A stretch of DNA of 64,000 bases from Lepisosteus oculatus. Lineage: Eukaryota; Chordata; Actinopteri; Semionotiformes; Lepisosteidae. The first letter of the stretch is position 1; each line of letters begins with the position of its first letter. Positions 13,542 to 27,200 of this stretch are shown here, in pieces. The stretch is taken from contig NC_090716.1 in NCBI RefSeq assembly GCF_040954835.1, positions 7,532,275-7,596,274 of the forward strand, given 5' to 3'. Below the pieces are notes generated by a model. It did no database searches, was not told where the DNA came from, and saw only the letters and a list, made by a program, of their open reading frames with translations. The position numbers were made by a program, and so were the translations under genes.

Positions 13542-15103
13542 TACAATTTTGTCAAACGTTATTCTGCACATTATTTTACCTTGAAAGCTAATGTTTTGAA
13601 AGAGAAAAAAATCTCTGGAATTATATAAACCTTTTACAATTGTTCAAGAACATAACAAAATAAACATGAAAACTGAATGACATTATTTAAATAATGTTGC
13701 TTATAAAAATTGAAGACGATTAAATGATCGCTAACAGAAATTTAAAAGAAAATGAAACCGCCATTTGAATTATCCTGAGGTACAAAGTGTTTTTAATTTA
13801 AATATCCTTTAAATCTGACAGTAGTGTGGCAAATAAACACAAACACACAACTTGTCCTAACAATGAAAAGGTACATTATAACATACATATCATTGAAAAC
13901 CAATACAAGCTAGCTGTGAGTTGGGAAAAATTGATGTGTGCTGCGGTTAAATTTATAACCACTTAATGACATTAAAGCTTTATGCACTGTGTAAAAAATG
14001 ATCATTGTGGGACTGAGTTTTTTCTCAACTTCTTAAATCTCTAGACACAGAAACAACTTAATTTCTCAAAAAATAGAGAGAAAGGCCAGGAAGGGTTTAG
14101 AAAGATATATGATTTATATTACAAGGTAGTTGCGCCTGTTTCTTTCTGGAACTCTATAGCTGTGCAGTGGCTGTGAATGACAGCTCCTCAGCTTGAAGCA
14201 TGCAGTAAACACAGCCTCCTTCATTCACTCACAGTGCTATGGCCTTTTCACACGTTCCCTCCACAGCAGTGTTTGTCCCCAAACAGTAAAACAGCTCACA
14301 CAATAGCATTCCGGCTTCAACACCCCCACCAGCACAACAACCATGTAATGGGAATGCTAATGAGACGAGACAGCTCTGTCACTGAAAGTGTTAACTGCTT
14401 TTAACTCTGTACTAACACAAAACAAGATAGTTCTCCCCGCACCCACTGCAAAATGGACCAACAGGCACAAGAAACACTCAGCAAGCTAAGATCTGTCTCT
14501 TTCCATTTTCTGTTATGCAAAATTGCAGGAAGCGACTTTTATATCAAGTAGCCACGTATTATAATATTAGTTTCGATATGCTTTGGAATGTTTTAAAGCA
14601 GTGTGCTGTGACTGAAGGTGTTAGCATGGGCAATGCTGCTTCATAGTAAGCAAAATGGCAGCGTTTTTCAATAAATCGGATTAAAACACATCGTCTGTGA
14701 TATGCTGTCACACATTAACGCTGGCAGAGGCTTTTGAAACTGGTATGCTTAATTAAGGAAAAAAATACATTCTGGAAAATCACAATTCTGTTGAGCTACT
14801 TTCAAAGAAAAACAAAAGCCTTGAAATTCTAACTGTGCATGTGAAAACTGAATCGACTGAGCTCCATCAGTAGCAAAGTAGAAAAAAAGACAAGACACAT
14901 GACATCAAATACTGAAAGACAGATACAATTAGCATCATTATTGTTGGCCCAGAGATCACAGAGAAACTGTTCTGGCCCCCACTGAGTGCTGGAACCCATG
15001 CAATAAGTGTCACATTCTTTTAATGACAGAACGCCAATCAATCTCTTCAAAATACAGGCACATGAATTGTTTTTTTCAATAGCCCCCTTTTCAAACAACT
15101 CAC

Positions 15104-15270
15104 CTGTTTGATTTGGTCCTTAGCAGGCTTCAGCTTCTGATGTAAGGCCCACAAAACTCCCTGGATGTAGAGTTTAGCTCCTGTAGGACTGAATAACTCT
15201 CCCTTAGAGACCCAGACTGGTCCTCGCAGAGGTGTAATGGAATTCTGCAGACAGCTGTCAAGGAAAGGAA
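15104..15270 (-). CDS. DCDC1: DCDC1 coding exon 8 (last one identified)
   Basis: The split Ile codon is followed by PFLDSCLQNSITPLRGPVW, VSKGELFSPTGAKLYIQG and LKPAKDQIKQ, near identical to human CLQNSITPLRGPLWVSKGE. Acceptor cttcttctgcag, donor GTGAGT, phase 0. In human the next exon encodes a coiled coil; nothing like it was found between here and base 1. Confidence 0.97.
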
Positions 15271-18200
15271 CTGCAGAAGAAGAAGAGGAAAATAAATAAA
15301 TAAATCCCATCTGACTCAAATTTCACTTGTTAGAAAAAGAGCTCTTAAACCAGCTCTGGGCCCATTTTCTAGGTATGTATTATTTATGTGTGACCTGTGG
15401 AAGCTCTGAGAAGAACAAACTCCTAGATGACTAGTGGCCACCATGAGGGGTGTATATATAGCAAGCCCCCCCAACTGTAGGATTCATAAGCACACCTGAA
15501 TAGTTTTGAAGTGTGCCTAACTAGCTGCACACAGTGTCATGGTGTGCACTGATTGCCTTATCTTCTCATTTATCACAGATGAATTGGAACCAGCCTTGCT
15601 GAAACCTCCTTTCATTGTTCTGATAAAACTGCATGAAGCTATAGACGGGCTCCTGCCAAAGAGGTTAGAAGAAGAAAAAAAGTAAGGAAAGGCTATAAAG
15701 AATCATATTCTTTGAAGGAATATTCAGCTATCCCAAAGACATACCACAAAGAGCCTTCATATCTATTGTAATATTTTAACCACCAGTGACAGCAGAGGGG
15801 ATGTTATCAATTCTTAACATGAACCACTTCAATGGGTTTAATAGCAACCATTTACAAAGACACAAATATAAAACAGCTATTCTGAGCCTGCGCAGTAGTT
15901 GCAGGTAAAATGAACTTGACCTGATATCAACAAAGAGCATATCATTAGTTATCAGAGTAATGAGTAATTGACCTTTCTGCTGAAACTGCTATGACAAATT
16001 CCACAACAAGAACAACAACTTAACACTAGTTGCTGCAACCACAATAATACAGGCATTGTGGTTGTTAGGCCAAACTAGTTGACTACTGTGTTATATGAAC
16101 CTATTATCATGCAGCAGAATATTATCAACAAAACTCAAAGCTATGCCCAATACATAAAAAGACTATACATACCTTACAGTGAAGAACTCTTCGTAAACCC
16201 AAACATTTGACCACTCAAAATTCAAAGTCTATTATTGGTTTCTTAAAAATGCATTTCAAATTAATTCAACAGCCGCTTCATACTTTTGTTTACACATCGG
16301 CCATCAAATCATTTTGTCCCTTGGGTGTTTATGAGGGGGACATTTTAGCAGTCATTTTCTTAAATATTGATGCCTATCTGAATTTGGGTTTTTTTACTGC
16401 TGAATGGAATGACAAGCACACGATTGCCGTACTTAAAGCAATCTTTCATAGCTGCTTTGCTTTTCAGTGATCCCATTAAATTGACAGCCTGCGCCTCCAG
16501 GGTCTACAACATTACAACACAGCAGAACAAGATGTTGATTTGCACAATGCAACCTAATGGAACGCAGCTTTACCCAGAAAATAAAACAACGTTACTTAGG
16601 GTAATTTATTTGGACCTCAATAAATGGAGATTCAGAAGCCTCTCACTGTGACCTTTGGTGAACACCTGGGTTACTTCAATTGTTTATATGTGGGTGCACT
16701 CTGGCACTAAAATGGGCAGTAGGCACGCAATTGAGTAATTCTTTCTTACTTTAAAGAATGCAGCATGAGTCATGCTTTCCTTAAATTGAGTGAAATAGTT
16801 ATGCATTAAATATGCTGGCGGATCTTCTGCTTGGGCAAGTGGACTGAAATGGTGTGAATTGTTAATGCCTTGCCGCCTCAGTTCACGCCTCATGATTGAT
16901 CATTTGTAACTATATCTACCCTTTGTTCCATGAAATCAAGTATAGAGTAATGGGTTCATCAGATTTCGGGTTAAATTGAGAGTGAAGAGGTTCTGTGTGT
17001 GGAAACAAGAGCGACCATGTTCAGGGCCTGCCTTGGAACAGCATGGGATCTAAAGGAGATATTCAAAACCACTCCACTCATCATACGCTGGCTGATTCTG
17101 AATGGGGCCCAGTCGCATGGGATGTTTGGTGCTTTTCCAATATAGTTAATATCTTTTACAACTTACAAGGACTCAGTTGCTGCACTGTTTGTATGGGTCT
17201 GGAGATTGTGGGTGGTTTTACAGTGAAACAACCTCAAGGAGTCTAGCTCATTTTAATACATATGGTGACCCCCCACGCCCTCTGCAGAAAATATAAGACC
17301 TAATTTCTATGTGCGTTATTTTTGCCTAGCTCTTCTGCTTGATTCTCAGATCAATTCATAGTTTTTGATGGGAGGGTACTACCTATCAAACCTCAGGAGC
17401 AATAGCAAAAAAGTGTGGAGTTTTTCATGCTTGCATCCCTGGGTCAATACGTGAACTGTGTGATCTTGGTCTCAAATCAATCAAGAAAAAAAGACTGATT
17501 TAGTTGAAAAGAAAACTTGAACCTAATGCAAAGAGAAAGACTGTGGAACAATACAGCTTTTATTTTAAAGAGCTTTATCTATGGATTGAAACTTTTTTTC
17601 TCTAAAGCAGTTACAGCCAATAATCACATTCACACTTTCCTCTGGAGCTGTTCTCTGTCTTGATGCTGTGAAAGACCGTTGTCTCCCAGTAGCTGCATGC
17701 TGCGGACAGTGAATACTTGGGGGTGGCACTGGAGTGTCAGGGAAGGAACGGACACTAGCAAAGGAACTGCTCATATTTTGTCTTTGCATCCACTTTGTTC
17801 TTGTTCAGAGAACATTTAAAACACACCTTCTCCAGAATTTATTGAATGTCTAAAGCTATGATGATGACATTGGATTGTAGCATACCGTACAATCATGGTA
17901 CACACGGGGTTTTGGCATCATAAACAATTTAGTATACAACGAATATAGACATTCAGACACTTGTGTACCAAAAACACATAATTTCAGCATAGTTGTAAGA
18001 ACAGAGAACTTTATTAGAAATGTTTTCTATGGATTCAATATTAGCCTTTATTTTGTGAAGAATATAAACCTTTACACAGGCTGTAACCTAAAAAATAATT
18101 TCTCACCCAGGCAGAATATCTATAAAATAAATGATATGTACTTTAAACCGTATTAAAGTTGTCTCAATAACAGCAATTTTGTATTAAACTGTTTTTGAAT

Positions 18201-21200
18201 GCAGGGCAGACTACCTTACATGGCATTGTATTCCTATCTTCAGTGATATACTACAAAGTTATTTTAAAATAAGGTTTTATCTGATAAAATCTTGATCATT
18301 TTCATTTAGAAAGCAAACATTAAAGGTTTACAATGTCATTTTATTTATCACAAGGGTGATGGTTTCCAGAAACAGTTTTGTCTATAAAGTATAAAAAACA
18401 ACACTCAATCCAGAATTCTGTACATTTCTAATGCTATATCTATTAGTTCTATGGTGTTGTGCCACAGAACTGTGAAATACGCAAGGAGCTATGAAAAAAC
18501 AAACCACAAGATCTAAAGTGCACTTCTTCACAATTTGTAACCTAATGGTTGAATACCACAACGCAGCTTGTACCTTCCTTGGATACTTAAGAAGTTATGG
18601 ATCAAGACGTAACAGGGGTCCATCTATCAAGCTGTGTTATGCCATGCCATGTCACATTATGCCTTCCTAGTGTTCTTAGTGACAGAGCGATCCTTCAAGG
18701 GCCATGCTACATGTTCTTGTGATGACTTGAAGGCAAACAGTGAAGCTGTTATCACCTCCTCTCCCCCTGACACTTGGAGTGGCATGGCCATGAACATCAT
18801 CCCACGCATGGAACACTGCTTGGAGGAGAGATCTGGACATGTGGAAGCTGTCGTCCAGGAGACAGTTCTGCATACTGTCAATTTATGTATGCACTTCTGG
18901 TTGTTTATTTTCAGATGGTTTGATTATGTCAGTGTTTAATAAATGCCCCCTTACTAACAGTACTCTGTAGCTTTGGTTCTCTATAGTAAATAGCATTATA
19001 CACAAGGCTTAAGCTTCGGAAGCAAGGCCTTAAAAAGAGGAAAAGAAAAGGAAATCATACTATGGCTGATGTCTTCAATTCGATTTCCTCCCCAGTCATA
19101 GAGGACTTTCGCTGGTGATGTGAGGTTTAACTTCTCAGTACAAAGATCTAGGAACTAGAAGAGAAAAAGAAAGCATGAAACCAAATGATGAATGAAAAAC
19201 AAGTGAAGCAAATCCTCTCCCAATTGTTTAGATGCTTTCTCTTACAAATGCATATTTAAATGCTAGTCAGCTATTTGAATATCACATTTAAGCAACTTGT
19301 TAGTTTGTGACATATGACACCTCAGCAGTCTGAACTTGATGTACAGTTGTTAGGAATCACAACCTAGAAAGAGAGATGAAAGGATTGAGCAGGTGATGAT
19401 CGATTGCCTTTGACTATGTAGAAATGCAAGATTTAATGGTGTTTTTTGCACAAATAAGGCACATCTTTATTTTTGTAATAGATCCATAACATTTCCAAAA
19501 ATAGGATGAGAGGCAACATCACCAATAAATCACACATATGAAGAGAATGGCCCCATTTTGGGGCATTCTAGAATGGATTGTATTGAGCACTTATGACCTT
19601 CCTTAGAAGAAAACTACTAAATTTATAGAAAGTAGACAGTAAAAAGTAATGTGGCATTTTAAAATACTGAACATATCACTGTATTAAATATACAGTAAGC
19701 CTGTACATTCTTTGGATAATTTTAATACAAACATTGAATAAGCTTAACAAGGACTTCGAAATCCCTCAAAGGACAAATGTAATAGTGGATCTGAAAATTG
19801 ACTGAGAAAGGTTGGGAAAGTGGTGTGAAATGTCAAAGGCTCAATCCTCGCAAGACTTCCACTTGTCTTCCGATGATAATACTCATTATGAACATGTATT
19901 TTCAGTCTTTTTTTTCATTAGTATGCATTTTTAAAATACATTTTAATTTGAACATGCTAAATGTGCTTCATTAACTAGTTACTTCAACTAACCATCATCC
20001 ATCCATCATCAGAAAGTTGCTTATTCCTTGAATTCTCTTTAAATGTTGATTTTATAATATAGACTGAAAATGTTTAAACTTGTAACATATTTGAGAACCA
20101 CAAAATTCATGTCTGTTTAAACTACTAGAGAGTTTAGTACACTAAGTAATCTAGTTACGTTCATCAATATAGACTTTAAATCTGTAGGGTTCTGGAGAGA
20201 AAACCATGGAACTTTATTTATAAATAAACGTATCCAACCATACACAACAGGGTAACCCAAGAATCAGTACACCATATGTCACCACTTTGTAAAGTGCAAT
20301 ACATTCTAATGTCCAGATTTCAATATATGTAATTTTAAGTAAATAATGTATTTAATTATGATTCACTTTACATTTGGTATTTAATGGACTGTATGTCTCA
20401 TGTGGCTTGAGCATGGCACTCATACTGCCAAAGTCTGTGGTTCTTCTTTGTCTGTTCTCAATGAGGAAGGGAGCTGGGCACCCAATCCCATTACTTGCCC
20501 ATGAGAAGAGTGGCACTGGTTCCCCCTACAGCCAGAATCAGTACTGGGACTGCATTTATACTGTATATACTGTATACAGATATACACATACATACACATA
20601 TAATTTATATTTAAAGTTTGATCAGTTCCTAACGGCAGTGCATTCTCAAGTTTTATGGATATATTTAATACATACATGGTCTATCACCATATATTACAGT
20701 AAACCATTACAATGAAAACATTAAATCAGAAATGTAACAAAGCTAAATTCAAAATGTCATGCGATGGCCTGGGGCAGATTCTAAACAGAGCGAGTGTCAG
20801 AAATTTCTAATCGAGGGAGGCAGAGTTCCATAATGGGGCACAAAGGAAAAGGGATCTGTTAATTCCAGTTGGTTTATTTCCACTGGTTCATCGACCAGGA
20901 TTAAGTTCAGATTAGATTAATATGCACTTCATACTCACTGAACTAAGAAAAGGAGAAGAATCCTACAGTTTCTTATTTCACCAACATAAGCATACTGTGA
21001 GTAAAATGAAATGCACACTTACAATTTAGTAGATTTTAAAGAAGATAGACTTTAGTTCACTTTTTACATTCCAACAGGCAGCTGACCTAATGCTACTTGT
21101 TGTTCAGGTTATTTTAACTCAGATCTAGTATTTATTGTTTCAAAACTGACAGCTTCAGTAATAGCTCCAAGACACTGTAGAAAAACCCAATCTCTGTGAT

Positions 21201-24200
21201 TCATTTTGAAGAATCTTTTTATATTAACTGATTATGCATTCTCCTGTTTCTTATGTGTTGTATTCACTTGTTATTTTCAGTAATTGCTCTTAGAAATGTA
21301 AAATGAGAAAATGGTTTGTGTGTTGTTATTTTAAAGTAGCAAAAATGATTGTTGTTGAGTGTGCATTGAAGACTAATAAAAGAAAAAAAGTCTGATACAA
21401 TATAAAAAAACTCTTGTCAAGGTGAATGTCGGTCTACACCTGGTTACTTCTCCAGAATAACACAGAGCATTCCAAGTAAGAATGTTTGAGCCCACTGTTT
21501 TACCTTTTCCATCTGATCCTTCGCAGAGGTGACCTCATAACCAGTCCTCCCCGTTCCGTTCTTAAATACTAGAACCCTCATGGCTGTCTTCTCACTCAGT
21601 CGTCTCAAACGCTGCGAGAGGCTGACTTTGGTTTTTCCACGTTTGGCATCATTAGGGAGCACCACGCCGTTCATCGTCCAACTAGCCTCCTTGGCCAATG
21701 ACAGATGGTCTGGAAGAAAAGGTAAAGACAATATTTGGCTAGAAAAACTGAAGTACCCATCCCCCTCCCGTTTTAACATACATTGGCCATACTCCACATC
21801 TATGTGCATATCATCAAAATACTACCATCAGCTCCCACTAAGCACAACATAAGCTGTAGCAAGCTGGCCGTGCTGATAGCGGGCATAAATCATTGTTCCT
21901 GAAGGGAGCAGATGTTCAGGGTATGAAAGAGTAATACCACAATTTAGCCATAATTAAAATTCACCTTAGCATGCCTCTCTCACTAATCAGCTGATTATTT
22001 AGTTACTCACCCACACTGCCATTTCTTTTGACCCCTTTTTCATTCTGCTGGCTCATAAGAAGTATACACTTAAAGTCAAAATATTCCAACTTTTCATATG
22101 TATAGAGTTTCATAAGTATAGAGTTTATTTTGATTAAGTTCACATCTTATGTAGGACTGACTGGTACATCTACTCAAATCACTTCTAAAATATTTTTGGC
22201 GTACCTAATTTCTTTTTTCATTGAATGGAACAAAATGAAAATATAGATAGTCGGCCTGCAAGATACAAAGAATCAAGTACATTAGATGTTAATTTTATAC
22301 TGAAAGTCGTGAGGAACATAATAGGGTTTCGGCTGTGGCAACTTTTTCAGGCATGTGAAGACCTGAAAAAGGCCAAAGAAGGTTCCACAACTGAAACCTT
22401 GGTTTTCTTCTCCTTTTCTGCTTTTCAGTGCATTAACAACCTCTACTTATTCCAAAATAAAAATGAAAATGGCTTGAAAATGAACATACTTGTGACTGTA
22501 GTATTGAAATCAGACTGTGCTTTTTCATGTCGGCTAATGGCAATGTGTTGTGTCTTTTTTGACACCTGCTAAGAACTGAATCCTGCTTGTTATCTAATCC
22601 TGTAAGTTAATTAAGTTTTCATAATGGCAAATAAATATTACTTGGATTTTCATTGTTCATTGTTCAGGTCTAACCTCTAAATAAGAACTTACACATTTAG
22701 TATTTGCACCAATGTTAATGTAATATCTCAATTTTGAATAAGGAGTAAAAAAGGCATTTCTGTTTCTTTCGTATCAGATAGGTTTTCCAAATTGGCTGGT
22801 CAACCACACCTGGTTTAAATGGAAACTGGAAAAAGCTGCTGTTATTCTTGATGTCTTCAACAGAAGAAATGATAATAGTATTTCACTTTACTCTGAGTAA
22901 ATTCAAAACAAACATTGAATTGTATTCCTACTTTTAATACCCTTTGAATAAAATTACAGACATGATAAAATTCATTGGTCTTGAACCTAACAAAGAAGAT
23001 AATCTTGCAATGATCTAAACCAGATTATCGCTGTTTAGAAAATAGTGCTGACATTATTATTATTTTAATTTAACACATCTCCACTTGGCATCTATTGAAA
23101 AATAAAACAAATAAACGCAACCTGGTCTCAAGCAAGACCAGCATTGTTGTTTGAAGCCTTGGGCTTGTTTATGAAAATGTTGAATTTAATAACCTTACTC
23201 TGACATCTTGTCAAATACATGCCTTGTTGTAGCATTGACATAAATTATGAACAGCTAATTTGCTATGCCAATCACCCTGTCTTACTGTTTTGTCTGTATT
23301 CTTAGAAGAGGAACAGTGCATTTCTGAAATGCTTTCATTGGTGAATTCACCGCACCCGTGACAAGACAGGTCTGTGCTGCAGAGTGCAGCTTGGTACACA
23401 GGGCTAGGAGGGCCACTCAGGAGGAAGATTCCTCTGTCAGAACTCTCCCTTAAACCATTACTAATGTCCTGATTAAGCACTTCACCTTTCAACACAGTCT
23501 TCAAACGTCACGAAAGATATAATCTCTAACACTGAAATATGTAGGAGGATCTGCCGAGCAATTTTATGCTTCAAAATAAATATATTAAAAAAGTTCTCAT
23601 AAATCTTTCGATTCACTCAATTAAAAAAATAAGTAGAAAATAATTTGAAAGATATTTTCCCCCAGACATTAATCTTGTATTTGGCAGTTTTCTATTATTT
23701 ATAATAAGATGGGTGTAATATAGTTCACTACTGTGCTTAATCTATAATTACAATATAAGTAATCCAATATTATATTAATTCATGTATTTTTCTCAAAATG
23801 TATTATCACCGATGTTGACCTAATGCTGATCAAATATGCATACACCAGGAAAACGACACTACTGTATCAATCATTCAACAACATATTTCTAAAGTAGGGC
23901 AGGCAGATAAATCCCATAACTAATGTGATGATATCTCCAACATTCTGCATTGCGTTTCTAAGCTATTCACCTTGAAGGAGTTCACATTTACTTTTCAAAG
24001 TTTTTCATTTGTCTTCTATTTAAATTATCATTCATGGCAGCACATTTAATTTTTCTCATGATATATTAAAAAAGACTAAGCTCTTTAAGATGCATTACTT
24101 TTTTGTTTTACAAATGTAATAGTATTAAGCAAAAGATGAGAATGAATTATAGGTATATTACAAATGTTTTTTTTCTGAGTTTAATGTGCCTTTAAACGGC

Positions 24201-27200
24201 AAATAGGAGAGCTAAATTCAGCACCACAGAAAAAAAGAATTCCTCTTTACTACTGTGCAATTAATGGGTTAAATAATACACCAGAAAGTCTCACCTTACC
24301 TTACAGCCTGTTGAAAATTAGAAAACATTCCTGAGAACATTTGCTATACAACGTAGGCAAAGCATGCTTCATTTAACAGAAGGGTTTCTGCTCTTCGTGA
24401 AATACAGAAAATGACAGAGCAATTAAGTTTTGCTGTGCATGAAGTTAGGAGTGTTACAGTGCTACCTGGCTCCTTGACTAGTATCCTGAATGTCTAAATC
24501 AGTCAGCAATTAGAAAGATGTAAATACATAATTTCATTGACACATACTCCTACAAAACAGATGACGGGTAACGTCCGTAGATCACACCTCTCTTTATCAA
24601 TCAGAACTTGTCAAAACACATCAACTCACTTAGAAGAAATTGGAAAACTTTTTTGACAGGTATCACATTTCTTAGACATGCCACATAAGTCATTCGAAGT
24701 TTTCATACTTTTTGTCAAGTCACAAATGAGATAAGTATATTTGTTAAGTTCTGTGGGCTGCAAAAAAGTGTTTTAGCCCTCCATTTGTGTGCAAATATTC
24801 TATTGTATAAATCCTTTCAATATTAATAGTAATCTCAAAGGAAAACTGTACAACATATCAAAATTGCAATTAAGATGTTAAAATCTGATTAAAATTGTGA
24901 AATTAATCATAGTGTGAGATAATCCTTACGATAACTGCTTTACAAAAAAGGAAGCAGATTTAGGGTCTTTTTTATCTCAAATGAAATGCTGTTTTTATTT
25001 GAACATTAAAAGTTATTCCTTAACATATACCCACTGCATGTGAAAGTGTAGCATCCTTCCTTTACACAAATTTTAAGAATGCTAATTTCCTCATTCTAAC
25101 CTACACTGTGCTCTGCTCAGAGCTCACCTAGTAGTTTTGGTCTCAACAGACAAGGCCCATCTGCCACCTGCTCCACTTTATGTCCCAGCGACAACTGTCG
25201 AGCAGCACAAAGATTGATTATCAGTCAAAAACCATCGCACAGCACCAGATTTTAGTGGGTTAAGCTTGCTGATCCAGCAAGAGCCAGTATGAAATTCTAG
25301 TGTGGCATGCCAACATTTTGGTGCTGAAAGAACAGCAGTGCATGTCGCCATGAAACCCAGCCAAAGTAACACAGCTGAAGCACAGAAGTTCCTACCCTGA
25401 ACTTGGCTTCAGAAAAAGTATTCATAAATAAACTTAACAATTGTACAATTATTTACAAAACTCAGCATGTGCATTGTTCATAATGGTGCCATTCCAACAA
25501 TATGAAGAGGATATTATGATAGTGTCATAGGACTCATTTAGAAACATTTCAACTTGTCAAACATTCAATGGATATTCCAACTAATAAATACAATACAGAA
25601 TAATGCATATAAAATAGTATTAAATAACAAACAAATGTTTAGTTTTTAGGGTTATATGGAACACATACTGTATGGTTCCAAAGTGGAATAAACTTTTCAA
25701 TTATGGTATAACTCTTTATTAATAGATAAATATCCTAATCTCTAATGATGATAATCTGTTTCAAATTAATTTTAGGTTATAAGGTGTTCAGTTCTGCCTT
25801 ATATATTATTTGAATGAGATAATTATTGTTTTAGAAAGCATTACATTATTTGAGTTATGTAACATTGAAAGAGATGACATAGCTCTGGAGTCAAAATGAT
25901 GAAACTTTAAACAGTGCTAAATGAATAAACATTAATTTAAAGCAGCTTAGCATCAGCTAGGTATGGGTTATTTTTTGCTTTAAATTCCAAATTATTTTAG
26001 GCGCTAAAGTCAGTGAATTGTTGAGGCTTGACTCAGAGTTGCCAGGATTATATAATAAACATAATGGATTGAGTCTGTTTAATGTCACCTAAACTAATAG
26101 AAAGATTCAATAAATCTCTGACTTAATTTATTATCTTTTCCATGTTTAACCTCCTGCAGACTCCCTAATGTCCATTTAGATCCAAATTAAATTAAGCACT
26201 GATGCTAATAAAGAGCATTAAACAAAGCTGTCAGTAGATGTTTCTTTCATTAAGCACATTATCTTTTTACTGAGCTGTAAATGAGTAAACATTCATTTTG
26301 CTGAGGTATGCAATGTGGCGTGGTAATGAGCTCGGCTCATGCATCACGTCTGATTTGGAGTGATTTTGGTACCTTTCACTTCTTTAAATGGGTCCACAAA
26401 CACTTCGCCAGATGAAATATAAACATCAGCATCATGAGGAATGTCTTTTGGTTCAAATGCTTCTTCACCATTTGCCAGAAAAACCCGCCGGGCTGCAGTG
26501 TTCAGCTTGAGCTTAATGGTGCATTCTTCCAACAACTGCAAACCAAACAAGAGGTAAGGAGATGGAAGGATTATATACAATAATTAGGGGCTCAATAACA
26601 AAAATGCACAAGTATCATCTACAATATAGCTATGGCTAATATACAGGTAGCTGTAAATGTCTTGAAATTTCATTCAGCTGATGCTGTTTATACTGTAAAT
26701 GACGTTACTGAATTTAATTAATTTCTGCATTAAGTGCAAGACACATGACAGCTCATCTCCTAAAACGTTTAGCCTAAAACACAAAAATAAAAGCAAACGT
26801 ATATGTTTGGTGCATAGTGCTAATATTTCTGTATATGGGTAGATAAATTCACATTCACATTCCATATTAGACATTTGTACTGCATCATGAGTCAGATCCA
26901 TCTGCATAATCATTTTTAAATAGCAGAGGCAACAGCACAAACAAAATCCAGATACAATCCCTCTTTTCTCACAATGATTGAAGGTTGCTGCCTGCATTCA
27001 AATGTTAGCCACGTTGTCAAACATTGTCTGCTGAGAGATTAAATCTCTGTCTTTTGTGGGCCTAAGGTGGATGTAGAGACTGGTGGAATATTTGCATTTT
27101 ATCCTTGACAAATCTGACTAAATGCAACATGTCTGGAAACAAAGTGAAAAGCATTATTCTGACATTCAAGACAATCCACTGTGGAGCTATGGAAGGGTGA

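Larger units (their letters stand above)
1..15103 (-). other. DCDC1 intron or 3' region; no proven exon
   Basis: AT-rich sequence after the last recognised DCDC1 exon. No coiled-coil, doublecortin or ricin-type segment of the longer human protein was recognised on the minus strand. Unassigned pieces are the candidate terminal exons at 210-858, an open stretch at 10330-10494, and a GC-richer island at 14,140-14,720. Simple repeats include a short (TA)n run near 10,630. Confidence 0.6.

Noticed and set aside
17565..17789. Minus ORF rich in Ser and Pro between DCDC1 exons 7 and 8
   Set aside because: Exons 7 and 8 already join through a split Ile codon, and this piece has no good acceptor or donor.
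18634..18939. 101-codon plus ORF overlapped by two minus ORFs
   Set aside because: Mutually overlapping frames in a GC-richer intron patch, with no motif, no splice signals and no family resemblance.
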